Part shown: piece by piece, positions 24,723-33,157 of the stretch | How positions within the stretch are numbered: position 1 is the stretch's first letter | Layout of the letters: each line of letters opens with the position of its first letter | DNA from: Kineosporiaceae bacterium | GTDB taxonomy: Bacteria > Actinomycetota > Actinomycetes > Actinomycetales > Kineosporiaceae | DNA: 64,000 bases | Direction of reading: 5' to 3' | Assembly (NCBI GenBank): GCA_016794595.1 | Contig: JAEUJN010000041.1 | Coordinates: 1 to 64,000, forward strand | The notes under the pieces: model-generated | What the model saw: only the letters and a program-made list of their open reading frames with translations | Databases searched by the model: none | Told to the model about the DNA's origin: nothing | Made by a program: the position numbers and the translations under genes

Positions 24723-25427
24723 TCAGTGTTGCGGAGCGGCGACGGACGAGGTCACCGAGCGGATGATGTCCACCGTGGTGAGCACCATGTAGTGGGCGAA
24801 CGCCAGCACCCCGAGCAGGCGCGCGCCGTCCTCGAGCATCAGGCCCCACGACCCAGCCGGCTCGAAGATCATGTCGATGAACCCCGACATGGCCAAGGCG
24901 CCGAAGGCGGCGTACAGCACCAGCCAGCGGGTCCGGGCGATCTCCCGCAGGAAGGCGATCACCCACAGGCCGCCCAGCAGGGCCTGCGCCGTCTGCGCCT
25001 GGTTGCTCGAGACTCCCAGGCGCGGGGCGACCGCCGAGTGGAACTGGATCCAGACGTCCAGTAGCAGCATCAGGGCGACCAGGGCCCCGCCCGCCAGGAA
25101 CCGTGCCGCGCCGCGCCGTCCGGTGACGCCGGCGATCCAGGCGCCGAGTGCGGCGGCCGTGCCCGCTGCGGACCAGGCGACGATCGACGCCTCGTTCAGG
25201 ATGCCGGAGTACCACGGCTGACCCCCGAGGTAGGAGGCGTCCAGGAACAGCTCCTTCAGCGGGGCCCACTGCTGGGTCCCGGCTGCTGCCAGCACCACCG
25301 TGCCCGCCAGCCAGGTGCCGAGCAGTGGCAGCAGCAGGCGTACCTGGCGGCGCAGGCCGAACGGCGTGCGAGGACGGCGTCCGGTGGGGCCGGGGTGATC
25401 GAGAACTGGGGTGCTCTGCTGGCTCAC
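24723..25427 (-). CDS. Six-helix integral membrane protein, unknown function
   Basis: A 234-residue protein with about six hydrophobic helices, starting VRLLLPLLGTWLAGTVVLAA. Charged or aromatic residues occur within the membrane part (LDVWIQFHSAVAPRL, FIDMIFEPAGSW). I recognise no family. It diverges from the nitrilase gene by 31 bp, so their promoters overlap. Its 3' end is marked by the large palindrome. Confidence 0.7.
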   Translation of the reverse strand: MSQQSTPVLDHPGPTGRRPRTPFGLRRQVRLLLPLLGTWLAGTVVLAAAGTQQWAPLKELFLDASYLGGQPWYSGILNEASIVAWSAAGTAAALGAWIAGVTGRRGAARFLAGGALVALMLLLDVWIQFHSAVAPRLGVSSNQAQTAQALLGGLWVIAFLREIARTRWLVLYAAFGALAMSGFIDMIFEPAGSWGLMLEDGARLLGVLAFAHYMVLTTVDIIRSVTSSVAAPQH

Positions 25428-25458
25428 CGGGTGTGTCTCGGCAGATTAGGGTCACAAC

Positions 25459-26283
25459 GTGCGCGTTCACGTCCTGCAGATCGCCTATGGCGACGACGAG
25501 CCGATGGCCGACCGCACGCGCCGGGTCGCCGACCTGGTCCGCCGCCAGGAGGGCGCCGACCTGGTGGTGCTGCCCGAGCTGTGGGCACCCGGGGGGTTCC
25601 TCTACCGCACCTGGGGTGAGCGCGCCGAGCTGCTCGACGGCCCGACCGTGCGCGCCCTGGCCGCCGCCGCCCGCGATCTCGGCGCCCATGTGCACGCCGG
25701 TTCGATCGTCGAGCGGGCACCGGACGATGCCCCTGCGCAGGCCAGGGGCGAGACCGGCCGCGGGCTGTGGAACACCTCGGTGCTGCTGGGCCCGGACGGC
25801 GAGCTGCTCGCCTCCTACCGCAAGATCCACCGGTTCGGATTCGGTCAGGGCGAGCCCGCACTGATGGAGGCCGGGACCGAGGTGATCGCGGTGGACCTGC
25901 CCCTGGGCCCGGCAGGCACGCCGGTCACGATCGGCCTGGCCACCTGCTACGACCTGCGCTTTCCCGAGCTGTTCCGGTTGTTGCTGGACGCCGGCGCGCG
26001 CGTCGTCCTGGTGCCCGCGGCCTGGCCGGCCGCCCGGGTCGAGGCCTGGCAGCTGCTCGGGCGGGCCCGGGCGATCGAGGACCAGGTGGCGCTGGTGCAG
26101 TGCAACACCGGCGGGTCGCACGGAGGCCTGGCCATGGGCGGGCGCAGCCAGATCGTGGACGCCGCCGGGCGGGTGCTGGCCCAGGCCGGCCCCGACGAGG
26201 AGGTGATCGTCGCCGAGATCGACGTCGCTGCCATCGAGACCTGGCGCGCCGACTTCCCGGTGCTCGCCGATCGCCGGCTCTGA
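25459..26283 (+). CDS. Carbon-nitrogen hydrolase (nitrilase superfamily amidase)
   Basis: A cytosolic 274-residue amidase with the Glu-Lys-Cys triad: Glu40 in [11 protein letters not shown], Lys122 in YRKIHRFGF and Cys163 in [12 protein letters not shown]. The sequence around the Cys is typical of omega-amidase/Nit2-like and carbamoylase-like branches. It starts with GTG. The CopD gene begins 7 bp after its stop, so they form an operon despite unrelated functions. Confidence 0.9.
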   Translation: MRVHVLQIAYGDDEPMADRTRRVADLVRRQEGADLVVLPELWAPGGFLYRTWGERAELLDGPTVRALAAAARDLGAHVHAGSIVERAPDDAPAQARGETGRGLWNTSVLLGPDGELLASYRKIHRFGFGQGEPALMEAGTEVIAVDLPLGPAGTPVTIGLATCYDLRFPELFRLLLDAGARVVLVPAAWPAARVEAWQLLGRARAIEDQVALVQCNTGGSHGGLAMGGRSQIVDAAGRVLAQAGPDEEVIVAEIDVAAIETWRADFPVLADRRL

Positions 26284-26290
26284 GGTCGCC

Positions 26291-27286
26291 GTGCGTCCCT
26301 CGATCCCCGCGCCGGCGGTCGCCGCCGGCCTGCTGGGGCTGGCTGCGATCGTCGCCCTGCTGACCGCCTCGGACGTCGGGACGGCGATCGCGCCCCCGCT
26401 GGCCGATCCCGGCGCGCTGGTGCGGTGGTCGATCCCGGTGGTGCGGGTTCTGGTCGACCTGGCCATGGCCACGGCGATCGGCGCGGTCGCCCTGGCGTTC
26501 GTGATCGACTCGAGCGAGCCCTACCGGCCGGCGCTGATCCTGGCGGGGCGGGCCTGCGCGGTCTGGTCCGGAGCGCAGGCCGTGCTGCTGATCGCGGTGA
26601 GCGCCCGGGCTGCCGGCCTGGCGCCCACGGACGTCGGCCTGTGGCCGGTCGCCACGAACCTGATCAGCGACACCGCGGGGGGGTTCGGGGCCGCGATCAC
26701 CGTGCTCGCGGCCGGTGTCGCCGCTGTGGCGCTCGCGATCGTGGGCCGGGGCGGGGCGCCGTGGTCGGCCTACCCCGCGGCCGCGCTGGTGCTGGTCGCC
26801 GCGCTGGCCTCAGCCCCGGCCGGGCACGCCTCGTCCTCGGCGGCGGGCAGTTCGGTGCTGATCGGCCGGGCCATGCACCTGCTCGGGGTCGGGGCCTGGG
26901 TCGGCGGCTTGCTCGCCCTCGTGGTGCTGTGGCCGGGGCTGTGGAGTGAACGCCGGGCCGTGGCGGCTGCCCAGGGGTACTCGGTGATGGCCGGCGCGGC
27001 GTTCTTCCTCGTCGCCGGTTCCGGGGTGGCCACCGGGCTGGCCGTGATCGGCCGGGTCGACCTGTTCGGCTCGGCCTACTCGCGGCTGCTGGTGGCCAAG
27101 ACGGTGCTGCTGCTCGTGCTGGGGGCGATGGGTGCCTGGCACCGGGCCCGTCACGTGCCCCGGCTGGACCGGGCCGGCGCCCGCGGACTGCTCAGGCTGG
27201 CCCTGGCCGAGCTCGCCGTGATGGCGGTCGTGTTCGCCTTCGCTGCCGTGCTGGCTGACACGCCGACGCCACAGCCCCTGCACTGA
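26291..27286 (+). CDS. CopD family copper-resistance membrane protein
   Basis: A 331-residue integral membrane protein with about eight helices and the CopD-domain segments [20 protein letters not shown] and [22 protein letters not shown]. His and Met residues in these helices are thought to handle copper at the membrane. It resembles the N-terminal half of the CopD-CtaG protein at 30140, and both contain an early [20 protein letters not shown] motif. GTG start, coupled to the nitrilase gene. Confidence 0.82.
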   Translation: MRPSIPAPAVAAGLLGLAAIVALLTASDVGTAIAPPLADPGALVRWSIPVVRVLVDLAMATAIGAVALAFVIDSSEPYRPALILAGRACAVWSGAQAVLLIAVSARAAGLAPTDVGLWPVATNLISDTAGGFGAAITVLAAGVAAVALAIVGRGGAPWSAYPAAALVLVAALASAPAGHASSSAAGSSVLIGRAMHLLGVGAWVGGLLALVVLWPGLWSERRAVAAAQGYSVMAGAAFFLVAGSGVATGLAVIGRVDLFGSAYSRLLVAKTVLLLVLGAMGAWHRARHVPRLDRAGARGLLRLALAELAVMAVVFAFAAVLADTPTPQPLH

Positions 27287-27290
27287 CCTC

Positions 27291-27349
27291 CCGACAGGTC
27301 GCCCGACGGGTCTACCGACAGGTCTGTCCGACGGGTCTGCTGACGGGCT
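27291..27349. repeat. Five short direct repeats, CCGACRGGTC type
   Basis: CCGACAGGTC, CCGACGGGTC, CCGACAGGTC, CCGACGGGTC and a diverged CTGACGGGCT follow each other with 2-3 base gaps between two convergent genes. No function assigned. Confidence 0.75.
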
Positions 27350-27356
27350 GACAGCG

Positions 27357-27384
27357 ACGCGGCCGGCAGCTCAGCCGGCCGCGT
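27357..27384. terminator. Bidirectional terminator between copD and lacI-type gene
   Basis: Perfect 11-bp arms ACGCGGCCGGC and GCCGGCCGCGT around a 6-base loop. The stem overlaps the stop codon and last codons of the LacI-type gene (27371). Confidence 0.7.
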
Positions 27385-28378
27385 CACCGGTCGAGTGCCG
27401 CTGGACGAAGTGGGGCCGGAAGACGACCCGGGCGGGTGGCTCGTCGTCCGGTGGGTCCTCCCAGCGGCTCAGCAGCGCGTCGATCGCCGTCCGGGCGATG
27501 GCGTCCTCGTCCCAGCCGAAGGTGGTCAGGGCCGGATCGACCAGGTCGGCGAGGTCGTGGTCGTCGTACCCCAGCACCGACAGCTCGCCGGGGATGTCCA
27601 GGCCGATCCGGGCTGCCGCCCGGTAGGCGGCGAAGGCGATCGAGTCGCTCAGGCAGAACACGGCCGTCGGACGTCGCGCCCCGGCGAGCAGATCCTCGAT
27701 CACGCCCGCGCTCCGGCCGACGACGGGGGGAACCGAGACCAGCCTCAGGTCCAGGCCCCGCTCCTCGGCGATCAGACCGGCCAGTCGCTGCGCCGGCCGG
27801 CCGGGGGTCGAGGGCAGCCCGGTGGTGAGCAGCCCGATCCGCCGGTGGCCGAGACCGGCGAGGTGGGCCAGCGCCGTCCGCACCCCGGCCACGTTGTCGA
27901 AGGCCACGCTGGGGGCCTGGGGTCGCCAGGTCAGCACGTCGCCGACGGAGACCACGACGAAGTGCTCGGGAAGCTCGGCCCACCACCGGGCCTCGGGATC
28001 GGTGACCAGCGCGACGACACCGTCGACGTGCTCTCGGGCCATGGTCTCGACCAGGGCGCGCTCGCGGTCGGGATCACCGTCGGTGTCGGCGATCGAGCTG
28101 ACGTGGCCCGCGGCCCGCAGTCGACCGGCGAGGGCCACCGCCAGGCCCTGGTGCCACAGGTCGTGCAATGCCCCGCAGACCCCGACCGCCCCGCTGCGTC
28201 CGCCGGCGAGCGCCTGGGCGACCGGGTTGGCGGTGTAGCCGAGCCGGTCGGCGATGTCACGGACCAGCTGCTGGGTGTGCGGGGAGCTCTTGAGACCACG
28301 CAGGGCGTACGAGGCGGCGGCCTTCGACAGCCCCGCCTCGTCGGCGACGTCCTGCAACCTCACCCGGCCATCCGGCAC
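27371..28378 (-). CDS. LacI family transcriptional regulator
   Basis: A 335-residue LacI/GalR repressor: HTH VRLQDVADEAGLSKAAASYALRG with the hinge NPVAQALAGGRSGAVGV, then a periplasmic-binding-protein-like effector domain ending in VLGYDDHDLADLVDPALTTF. It diverges from an amidohydrolase/cysteine-dioxygenase operon. The two AACCGGTT palindromes in that intergenic space fit LacI operators with the usual central CG. Effector unknown, possibly the amidohydrolase substrate. Confidence 0.92.
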   Translation of the reverse strand: MPDGRVRLQDVADEAGLSKAAASYALRGLKSSPHTQQLVRDIADRLGYTANPVAQALAGGRSGAVGVCGALHDLWHQGLAVALAGRLRAAGHVSSIADTDGDPDRERALVETMAREHVDGVVALVTDPEARWWAELPEHFVVVSVGDVLTWRPQAPSVAFDNVAGVRTALAHLAGLGHRRIGLLTTGLPSTPGRPAQRLAGLIAEERGLDLRLVSVPPVVGRSAGVIEDLLAGARRPTAVFCLSDSIAFAAYRAAARIGLDIPGELSVLGYDDHDLADLVDPALTTFGWDEDAIARTAIDALLSRWEDPPDDEPPARVVFRPHFVQRHSTGDAAG

Positions 28379-28440
28379 GTGATCAGCATACGAACGGCCG
28401 TACGGGTCGGCACCCCGTCCCCCGGGGGGACTGGTGCGAG

Positions 28441-28454
28441 GTGAACCGGTTAAC
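28441..28454. promoter_or_regulatory. LacI-type operator O1
   Basis: GTGAACCGGTTAAC, a near-palindrome centred on CCGG, 34 bp centre-to-centre from O2. A regulator dimer on each site could cooperate or loop over the operon promoter. Confidence 0.65.
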
Positions 28455-28473
28455 TACGCTGAACACCTACGCT

Positions 28474-28489
28474 GGTGAACCGGTTCACC
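28474..28489. promoter_or_regulatory. LacI-type operator O2 (perfect palindrome)
   Basis: GGTGAACCGGTTCACC is a perfect 16-bp palindrome ending directly before the GGAGG ribosome binding site of the amidohydrolase gene. Binding here would block the operon. Confidence 0.75.
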
Positions 28490-28498
28490 GGAGGTTCG

Positions 28499-29428
28499 GT
28501 GCGCATCGACCTGCATCAACACCTGTTGCCCTCGGCCTTGCTCGAGGCCCTTGCCGCGCGCGAGAGCTCGCCGAGGTTCGCCGGTGGGACGCTGCACCTG
28601 CCCAGCGAGCCATCCCACCAGGTCGAGCCCACCGAGCACGATCCCGCCCAGCGGCTCGCCGAGGCGGATCGGGCCGGCATCGACCTGCTCGCCCTGTCGC
28701 TGTCGCCCTCGCTGGGCATCGACCTGCTGCCTCCCGACCAGGCCCACCCGCTGCTGGAGACCTGGACGAACTGCCTGACCGGCTGGCGGGGTGCGCACCC
28801 CGGCCGGTTCGCGATCTGGGCGGGTACGGCCCTGATCGAGCCCGACCTGCCCCGGCTGCGCCGGCACCTGTTGCTCCCCGGGGTGCTCGGACTCCAGGTG
28901 CCCGCGCCCGCGCTGGCCGACCCGGACGGCGTGGCCCGCCTGGGCGAGGTGCTCGCGCTGTGCGCCGAACTGGACCGCCCGGTGCTGGTGCACCCCGGCC
29001 CTGCGGTGGTTCCGGACGGCGCGCGCCTGCCGTCCTGGTGGGTGCCCTTGACCGCCTACCCGGCGCAGCTGGCGGCGTCCTGGTTCGCCTGGCACGCCGC
29101 GGGGGTGAGCGAGCACCCCGACCTTCGGATCGCCTTCGTCGCGCTGGCCGGCCTGGCGCCCCTGCACCACGAACGCCTGGTCGCCCGCGGTGGACGCTTC
29201 CGGGTGCACCCGAACGTCTTCTACGAGACCTCCTCCTACGGGCCCCGGGGCATCGACGCCCTGGTGCGCGTGGTCGGCGTCGACGGCATGCTCCACGGCT
29301 CGGACGAGCCGAACGCCCGCGGCAGCGACCCCGGCCTGGGAGAGGCGTTCTCCCACCTGCTCTTCTCCGCCAACCCCGCACGATTCCTCGGCCCGTCCCT
29401 GAACGAAGCGAAAGAAGCCCTGCCATGA
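28499..29428 (+). CDS. Amidohydrolase family protein (amidohydrolase_2 / ACMSD-like TIM barrel)
   Basis: A metal-dependent hydrolase or decarboxylase (309 aa) with the strand 1 HxH pair His6/His8 (RIDLHQHLLP), His165 on VLVHPGP and the catalytic Asp269 in MLHGSDEPNARG. These are the ligands of the amidohydrolase_2 group, which includes decarboxylases of aromatic or amino-carboxy compounds. The GTG start has GGAGG four bases upstream; frames opening earlier would run through the operator. Its stop overlaps the cysteine-dioxygenase-like start (ATGA). Substrate unknown. Confidence 0.85.
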   Translation: MRIDLHQHLLPSALLEALAARESSPRFAGGTLHLPSEPSHQVEPTEHDPAQRLAEADRAGIDLLALSLSPSLGIDLLPPDQAHPLLETWTNCLTGWRGAHPGRFAIWAGTALIEPDLPRLRRHLLLPGVLGLQVPAPALADPDGVARLGEVLALCAELDRPVLVHPGPAVVPDGARLPSWWVPLTAYPAQLAASWFAWHAAGVSEHPDLRIAFVALAGLAPLHHERLVARGGRFRVHPNVFYETSSYGPRGIDALVRVVGVDGMLHGSDEPNARGSDPGLGEAFSHLLFSANPARFLGPSLNEAKEALP

Positions 29429-30027
29429 CCCTGACCGCCCCCACGCCCGGCCCTGTGCCCGCACTCGCTCCAGTCCCCACGACCGCCATGGCCCCCACGG
29501 CCGATCCGCGCACCGTCACCCAGCACGACCTGTCCCGGGTCGAGGGGCTGCCCGCCCTGCCCGAGCGCACCCTGGCCCCCGAGGAACTGCGCCGGCTGGT
29601 CGAGGCGCTCGCCGCCCGGCCCGAGCTGTGGCAGGAGTTCGCCGCGGGGGACGCCGGCCAGCGGCACTATGCCTCCCTGCACCGTGACGCCCACCTCGAC
29701 GTCTGGGCGCTGTTCTGGAACGTCACCGACGACACCGGCTGGCACGATCACGACACCTCCAGCGGAGCAGTGGCCGTGGCCCGCGGTGAGCTCGAGGAGT
29801 CGCACCTGAGGATCCCCGGCCCCCACAGCCGGCGCCGGCTGGCCGAGGGGGCATCGATCCAGTTCGGGCCGGACTACATCCACCGGATCACCGGCGGGGT
29901 GGACGGCGCGGTCTCGATCCACGCGTACTCGCCGCCGCTGTGGCGCCTGGGTCAGTACTCGATCGACGAGCACGGCGTCCTGCGCCGGATCACGGTCAGC
30001 TACGCCGAGGAGTTGCGTCCCCGCTGA
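29425..30027 (+). CDS. Cysteine dioxygenase type I family cupin protein
   Basis: A 200-residue cupin with the three-histidine iron site of cysteine dioxygenases: His107 and His109 in WHDHDTSSGAV, and His153 in YIHRITG. The first 30 residues are Pro/Thr-rich and probably disordered. Family enzymes oxidise the thiol of cysteine or 3-mercaptopropionate to a sulfinate. It is translationally coupled to the amidohydrolase under LacI control, which suggests a catabolic route for a sulfur compound; the pathway itself is not known to me. Confidence 0.85.
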   Translation: MTLTAPTPGPVPALAPVPTTAMAPTADPRTVTQHDLSRVEGLPALPERTLAPEELRRLVEALAARPELWQEFAAGDAGQRHYASLHRDAHLDVWALFWNVTDDTGWHDHDTSSGAVAVARGELEESHLRIPGPHSRRRLAEGASIQFGPDYIHRITGGVDGAVSIHAYSPPLWRLGQYSIDEHGVLRRITVSYAEELRPR

Positions 30028-30139
30028 CGGCTCCCGAGGACCTCCCAGCCGGGCCCGCTGACGGCCCGATCGCGGGCCGGTGAGCGACGTCGTCCCGGGT
30101 CTGGCCTGCGCCGGCCGGCGCAGCGCCTACTGTGGCACC

Positions 30140-32191
30140 GTGACCGCGTCTGCCCCTGCACGGGCGGCGTCGGCCGGGCCGACCCTCCGTCGCCGACCTG
30201 GCGCGCTCCCCGTCGTGTTGTCGATCGTCATCCTGGTGATCTCCGTCCTGGCGATGGTGGCCGGTGCCCTGCTCACCGGGGCTGCGGCACCGATCGCCCT
30301 GAGCGATCCCGGCCCGCTGGTGCGTTGGGGGGTCCCCGGCCTGAAGCTGGTCGTCGACCTCTCATCGGCGATCACGATCGGCACCCTGGCGCTGGCTGCT
30401 GTCGCCCTCCCGGTGGCGGACGGCACCCGGTCGGGCCTGAGCCGGCACGCGCGCGCGCACCGTCCGGCGATGTTGCTCGCCTCGGCCGCCGCCGGCTTGT
30501 GGGCGCTCGGCACCCTGGTGCTGGTCGTGTTCACCTACGTCGACGCGGTCCCCGACACCCGGTTGTCGGACGAGACCCTGGGCGCCCAACTGTGGGCGTT
30601 CATGACCGACGTCGAGCTCGGGCAGGGGCTGCTGTTCACCCTGATCGTGGCCAGCCTGATCTCCATCCTGGCCGCCGGTGGCCAGTCGTTACGGGCTGCC
30701 GGCCTGCTCTGCTGCCTGTCCCTGGTGGGCTTGATCCCGCCGGCACTGGCCGGGCACGCCAACACCGGTGGCAGCCACGAGACCGCGGTGACCGGGCTCG
30801 GGGTGCACCTGGTGGCCCTGTGCCTGTGGGTGGGTGGGTTGATCGCCCTGGCGGCTCTCTGGCCGAGCCTGACCCGCGAGCAGGCAGCCGCGGCGGCGCG
30901 TCGCTTCTCGCCGCTGGCGTTGTGGTCGTTCGTCTTCCTGTGGGTCTCGGGCGTGGTGAGCGCCTGGATCCGGATCGGGGAGCTCGGGGCCCTGTGGACC
31001 AGCTACGGGGTCCTGCTGCTGGCCAAGTCCGCCCTGTTGCTGGGTCTCGGTGCTGCCGGCTGGTGGCATCGCCGACGCACCCTGGCCCAGCTGGACGACG
31101 GTCGCGCCGGGTCGTTCGGCAGGCTGGTCGCCGGTGAGCTGGGACTGATGGCGGCCGCCATGGGCCTGGCTGCCGCCCTGGCCCGCAGCGCCCCCCCGGT
31201 TCCCGAGGTCCCGGCCACCCTGCCCACGATCGCCGAGTCCCTGACCGGCTACCCGATCCCCCCCGAGCCCACCCTGGCCCGGTGGCTGACCAGCTGGCAG
31301 CCGGACCTGCTCTGGATCCTGGTCGCGGTGGTGGCCGGAGGGATCTACCTGCGGGGCGTCGTGCGCATGCACCGGCGAGGTGACCACTGGCCGGTGCATC
31401 GCACCCTGCTGTGGTTCCTCGGGCTGGCCGCGCTGACCTGGCTGACCTCCGGCGGCCCGATGGTCTACGGCCGGGTGCAGTTCAGCGCCCACATGCTCGG
31501 CCACATGATGCTCAGCATGCTGGTGCCGCTCTTCCTGGTCATGGCGGCGCCGATGACCCTGGCCCTGCGCACCCTGCCGTCACGGCACGACGGCACCCGC
31601 GGCCCCCGCGAGTGGCTGCTGGCCGCCCTCGAGTCCTGGTACTCCCGCCAGATCACCCGTCCGGCGGTCTCCGGCTTCTTCTTCGCCGGGCTGCTGTTCC
31701 TGTTCTACTTCTCCGGCCTCTTCCCGCTGGCGCTGCAGACCCACGTCGGTCACGAGGCGATGCACGTCCACTTCCTGGCCGCCGGGTACCTGTTCCTGTG
31801 GGTCCTGATCGGTCCCGACCCCGGCCCGAATCGCCCCTCGCCGGCACTGCGCATGGTGTTCATGTTCGCGGTGATCGCGTTCCACACCTTCTTCGGGGTG
31901 GCGCTGATGATGTCCCGCGGGCTGCTGGCCGAGGAGTTCTTCACGGCGCTGCAGCGGCCCTGGGCCAGTGACCTGCTCGCCGACCAGCACCTGGGTGGGG
32001 GCCTGGCCTGGGGGCTGGGCGAGGTCCCGATGGTGGCCGTGGCCCTGATCCTCGCCGTGCAGTGGGCGCGGGCGGACGATCGCGAGGCCAAGCGCCGGGA
32101 CCGGGCCGCCGACCGGGACGGCGATGCCGAGCTGACCGCCTACAACGCGATGTTGGCCGGCATGGCCGACCAGGACTCGCGCCGCGGCTGA
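30140..32191 (+). CDS. CopD-CtaG fusion membrane protein (copper handling / cytochrome oxidase assembly)
   Basis: A 683-residue polytopic protein. The N-terminal half is a CopD domain (VHLVALCLWVGGLIALAAL, LLLAKSALLLGLGAAGWWHRR). The C-terminal half is a caa3-type CtaG domain with conserved His/Met residues (HMLGHMMLSMLVPLFLVMAAP, HEAMHVHFLAAGYLF, IAFHTFFGVALMMS). Such fusions supply copper for cytochrome oxidase assembly in actinobacteria. I take the GTG at 30140; an in-frame ORF reaches 30080. The solo CopD protein at 26291 resembles its first half. Confidence 0.88.
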   Translation: MTASAPARAASAGPTLRRRPGALPVVLSIVILVISVLAMVAGALLTGAAAPIALSDPGPLVRWGVPGLKLVVDLSSAITIGTLALAAVALPVADGTRSGLSRHARAHRPAMLLASAAAGLWALGTLVLVVFTYVDAVPDTRLSDETLGAQLWAFMTDVELGQGLLFTLIVASLISILAAGGQSLRAAGLLCCLSLVGLIPPALAGHANTGGSHETAVTGLGVHLVALCLWVGGLIALAALWPSLTREQAAAAARRFSPLALWSFVFLWVSGVVSAWIRIGELGALWTSYGVLLLAKSALLLGLGAAGWWHRRRTLAQLDDGRAGSFGRLVAGELGLMAAAMGLAAALARSAPPVPEVPATLPTIAESLTGYPIPPEPTLARWLTSWQPDLLWILVAVVAGGIYLRGVVRMHRRGDHWPVHRTLLWFLGLAALTWLTSGGPMVYGRVQFSAHMLGHMMLSMLVPLFLVMAAPMTLALRTLPSRHDGTRGPREWLLAALESWYSRQITRPAVSGFFFAGLLFLFYFSGLFPLALQTHVGHEAMHVHFLAAGYLFLWVLIGPDPGPNRPSPALRMVFMFAVIAFHTFFGVALMMSRGLLAEEFFTALQRPWASDLLADQHLGGGLAWGLGEVPMVAVALILAVQWARADDREAKRRDRAADRDGDAELTAYNAMLAGMADQDSRRG

Positions 32192-32198
32192 CCGGCCG

Positions 32199-32417
32199 TC
32201 ACCGGTCGAATCGGGCGGGCCGGTCCGGGCCGTCCGCCTCGGCCAGCCGCTGGTGCAGCCGGGTGCGCACGTCGTCCGGGGTGAGGGCTCGCCGGTTCCG
32301 CTCGGACCGGGCGATCAGGACGCCGGTCGCCGCCACTCCGGCCACCCCGGCCAGCCCCAGCGCCCGGAGACCCCACCGGGTCAGCCGTCGCAGGCCGTCG
32401 TCCGACCGACCGCTCAT
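32199..32417 (-). CDS. Small single-pass membrane protein
   Basis: 72 residues: basic N-terminus, one helix (LGLAGVAGVAATGVLIARS), then a charged tail RNRRALTPDDVRTRLHQRLAEA. The ATG has GGGAGGGA three bases upstream, a strong reason to call it real; longer upstream extensions in the same frame would overlap the divergent gene. Function unknown. Confidence 0.65.
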   Translation of the reverse strand: MSGRSDDGLRRLTRWGLRALGLAGVAGVAATGVLIARSERNRRALTPDDVRTRLHQRLAEADGPDRPARFDR

Positions 32418-32469
32418 CGATCCCTCCCCGTTCTCCCGGCCGCCGCGGCGGCCAGGGCAGACTGCTGCC

Positions 32470-33108
32470 ATGGCCCGCGAGATCGGCACGTCCAGCTCCA
32501 TCGCCCTCGACCACGCGGTCGAGCTCACCCGCACCGGTGATCTCTGGTTGTTCCGCGGGCCCAGTCTGGCCGACCGGGCCATCCGGACGCTCACCAACGC
32601 CCCGGTCAACCACGTCGGCATGGCGGTGGTGCTCGAGGACCTGCCGCCGCTGTTGTGGCACGCCGAACTCGGCCAGGCGCTGACCGATGTCTGGACCGGC
32701 ACCAAGCACCGCGGGGTGCAGTTGCACGACCTGCGCGAGGCGGTGGTGCAGTGGGTGAACGGCTACGGGCAACGGCCGTGGCTTCGCCAGCTGGACGTCA
32801 CGGTGACCCCGGCGATGGAGGACGAGCTGTTGCGGGAGATCGCCCGGGCGGACGGGCTGCCCTTCCCGCGGACGGTCGCCCTGGCGGGTCGGTGGCTGCG
32901 TGGTCGGGTGCGGCGCCACGCGCCGATCGGGGTCACCTACTGCGCCGAGGTGGTCGCCCGCGCCTATCAGGTGATGGGCCTGCTGGACGCCGAGCGCCCG
33001 GCCAACGCCTTCGACCCCGGCACGTTCTGGTCGGGGGACAAGCTGGACCTGCTGGCCGGTGCCCGGTTGGGCTCCGAGATCGAGGTCCGCACCCAAACCC
33101 CTTCGTGA
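32470..33108 (+). CDS. YiiX-like permuted NlpC/P60 cysteine hydrolase
   Basis: A 212-residue protein with the circularly permuted papain-like order: GDLWLFRGPSLADRAIRTLTNAPVNHVGM supplies the catalytic His48, and GVTYCAEVVARAY the nucleophile Cys158 with Glu160. Relatives hydrolyse peptide or lipid amide/ester bonds. No signal peptide is present, so it should be cytosolic. The stop codon lies inside the dispersed palindrome at 33091-33157. Confidence 0.78.
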   Translation: MAREIGTSSSIALDHAVELTRTGDLWLFRGPSLADRAIRTLTNAPVNHVGMAVVLEDLPPLLWHAELGQALTDVWTGTKHRGVQLHDLREAVVQWVNGYGQRPWLRQLDVTVTPAMEDELLREIARADGLPFPRTVALAGRWLRGRVRRHAPIGVTYCAEVVARAYQVMGLLDAERPANAFDPGTFWSGDKLDLLAGARLGSEIEVRTQTPS

Positions 33109-33157
33109 TCATGCACTTTCGACTACTCGAAAGTGCATGATCACGATGGGTTTGGGT
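33091..33157. repeat. Dispersed palindrome at convergent gene ends (copy 3)
   Basis: The inner 18-bp arms GTGATCATGCACTTTCGA surround CTAC; outer 10-bp arms ACCCAAACCC and GGGTTTGGGT extend the stem after a 3-4 base mismatch. The stop codon of the YiiX-like gene (33106-33108) is inside the left inner arm, and the stop of the acyl-CoA dehydrogenase gene begins at the last base of the right arm. Confidence 0.92.
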
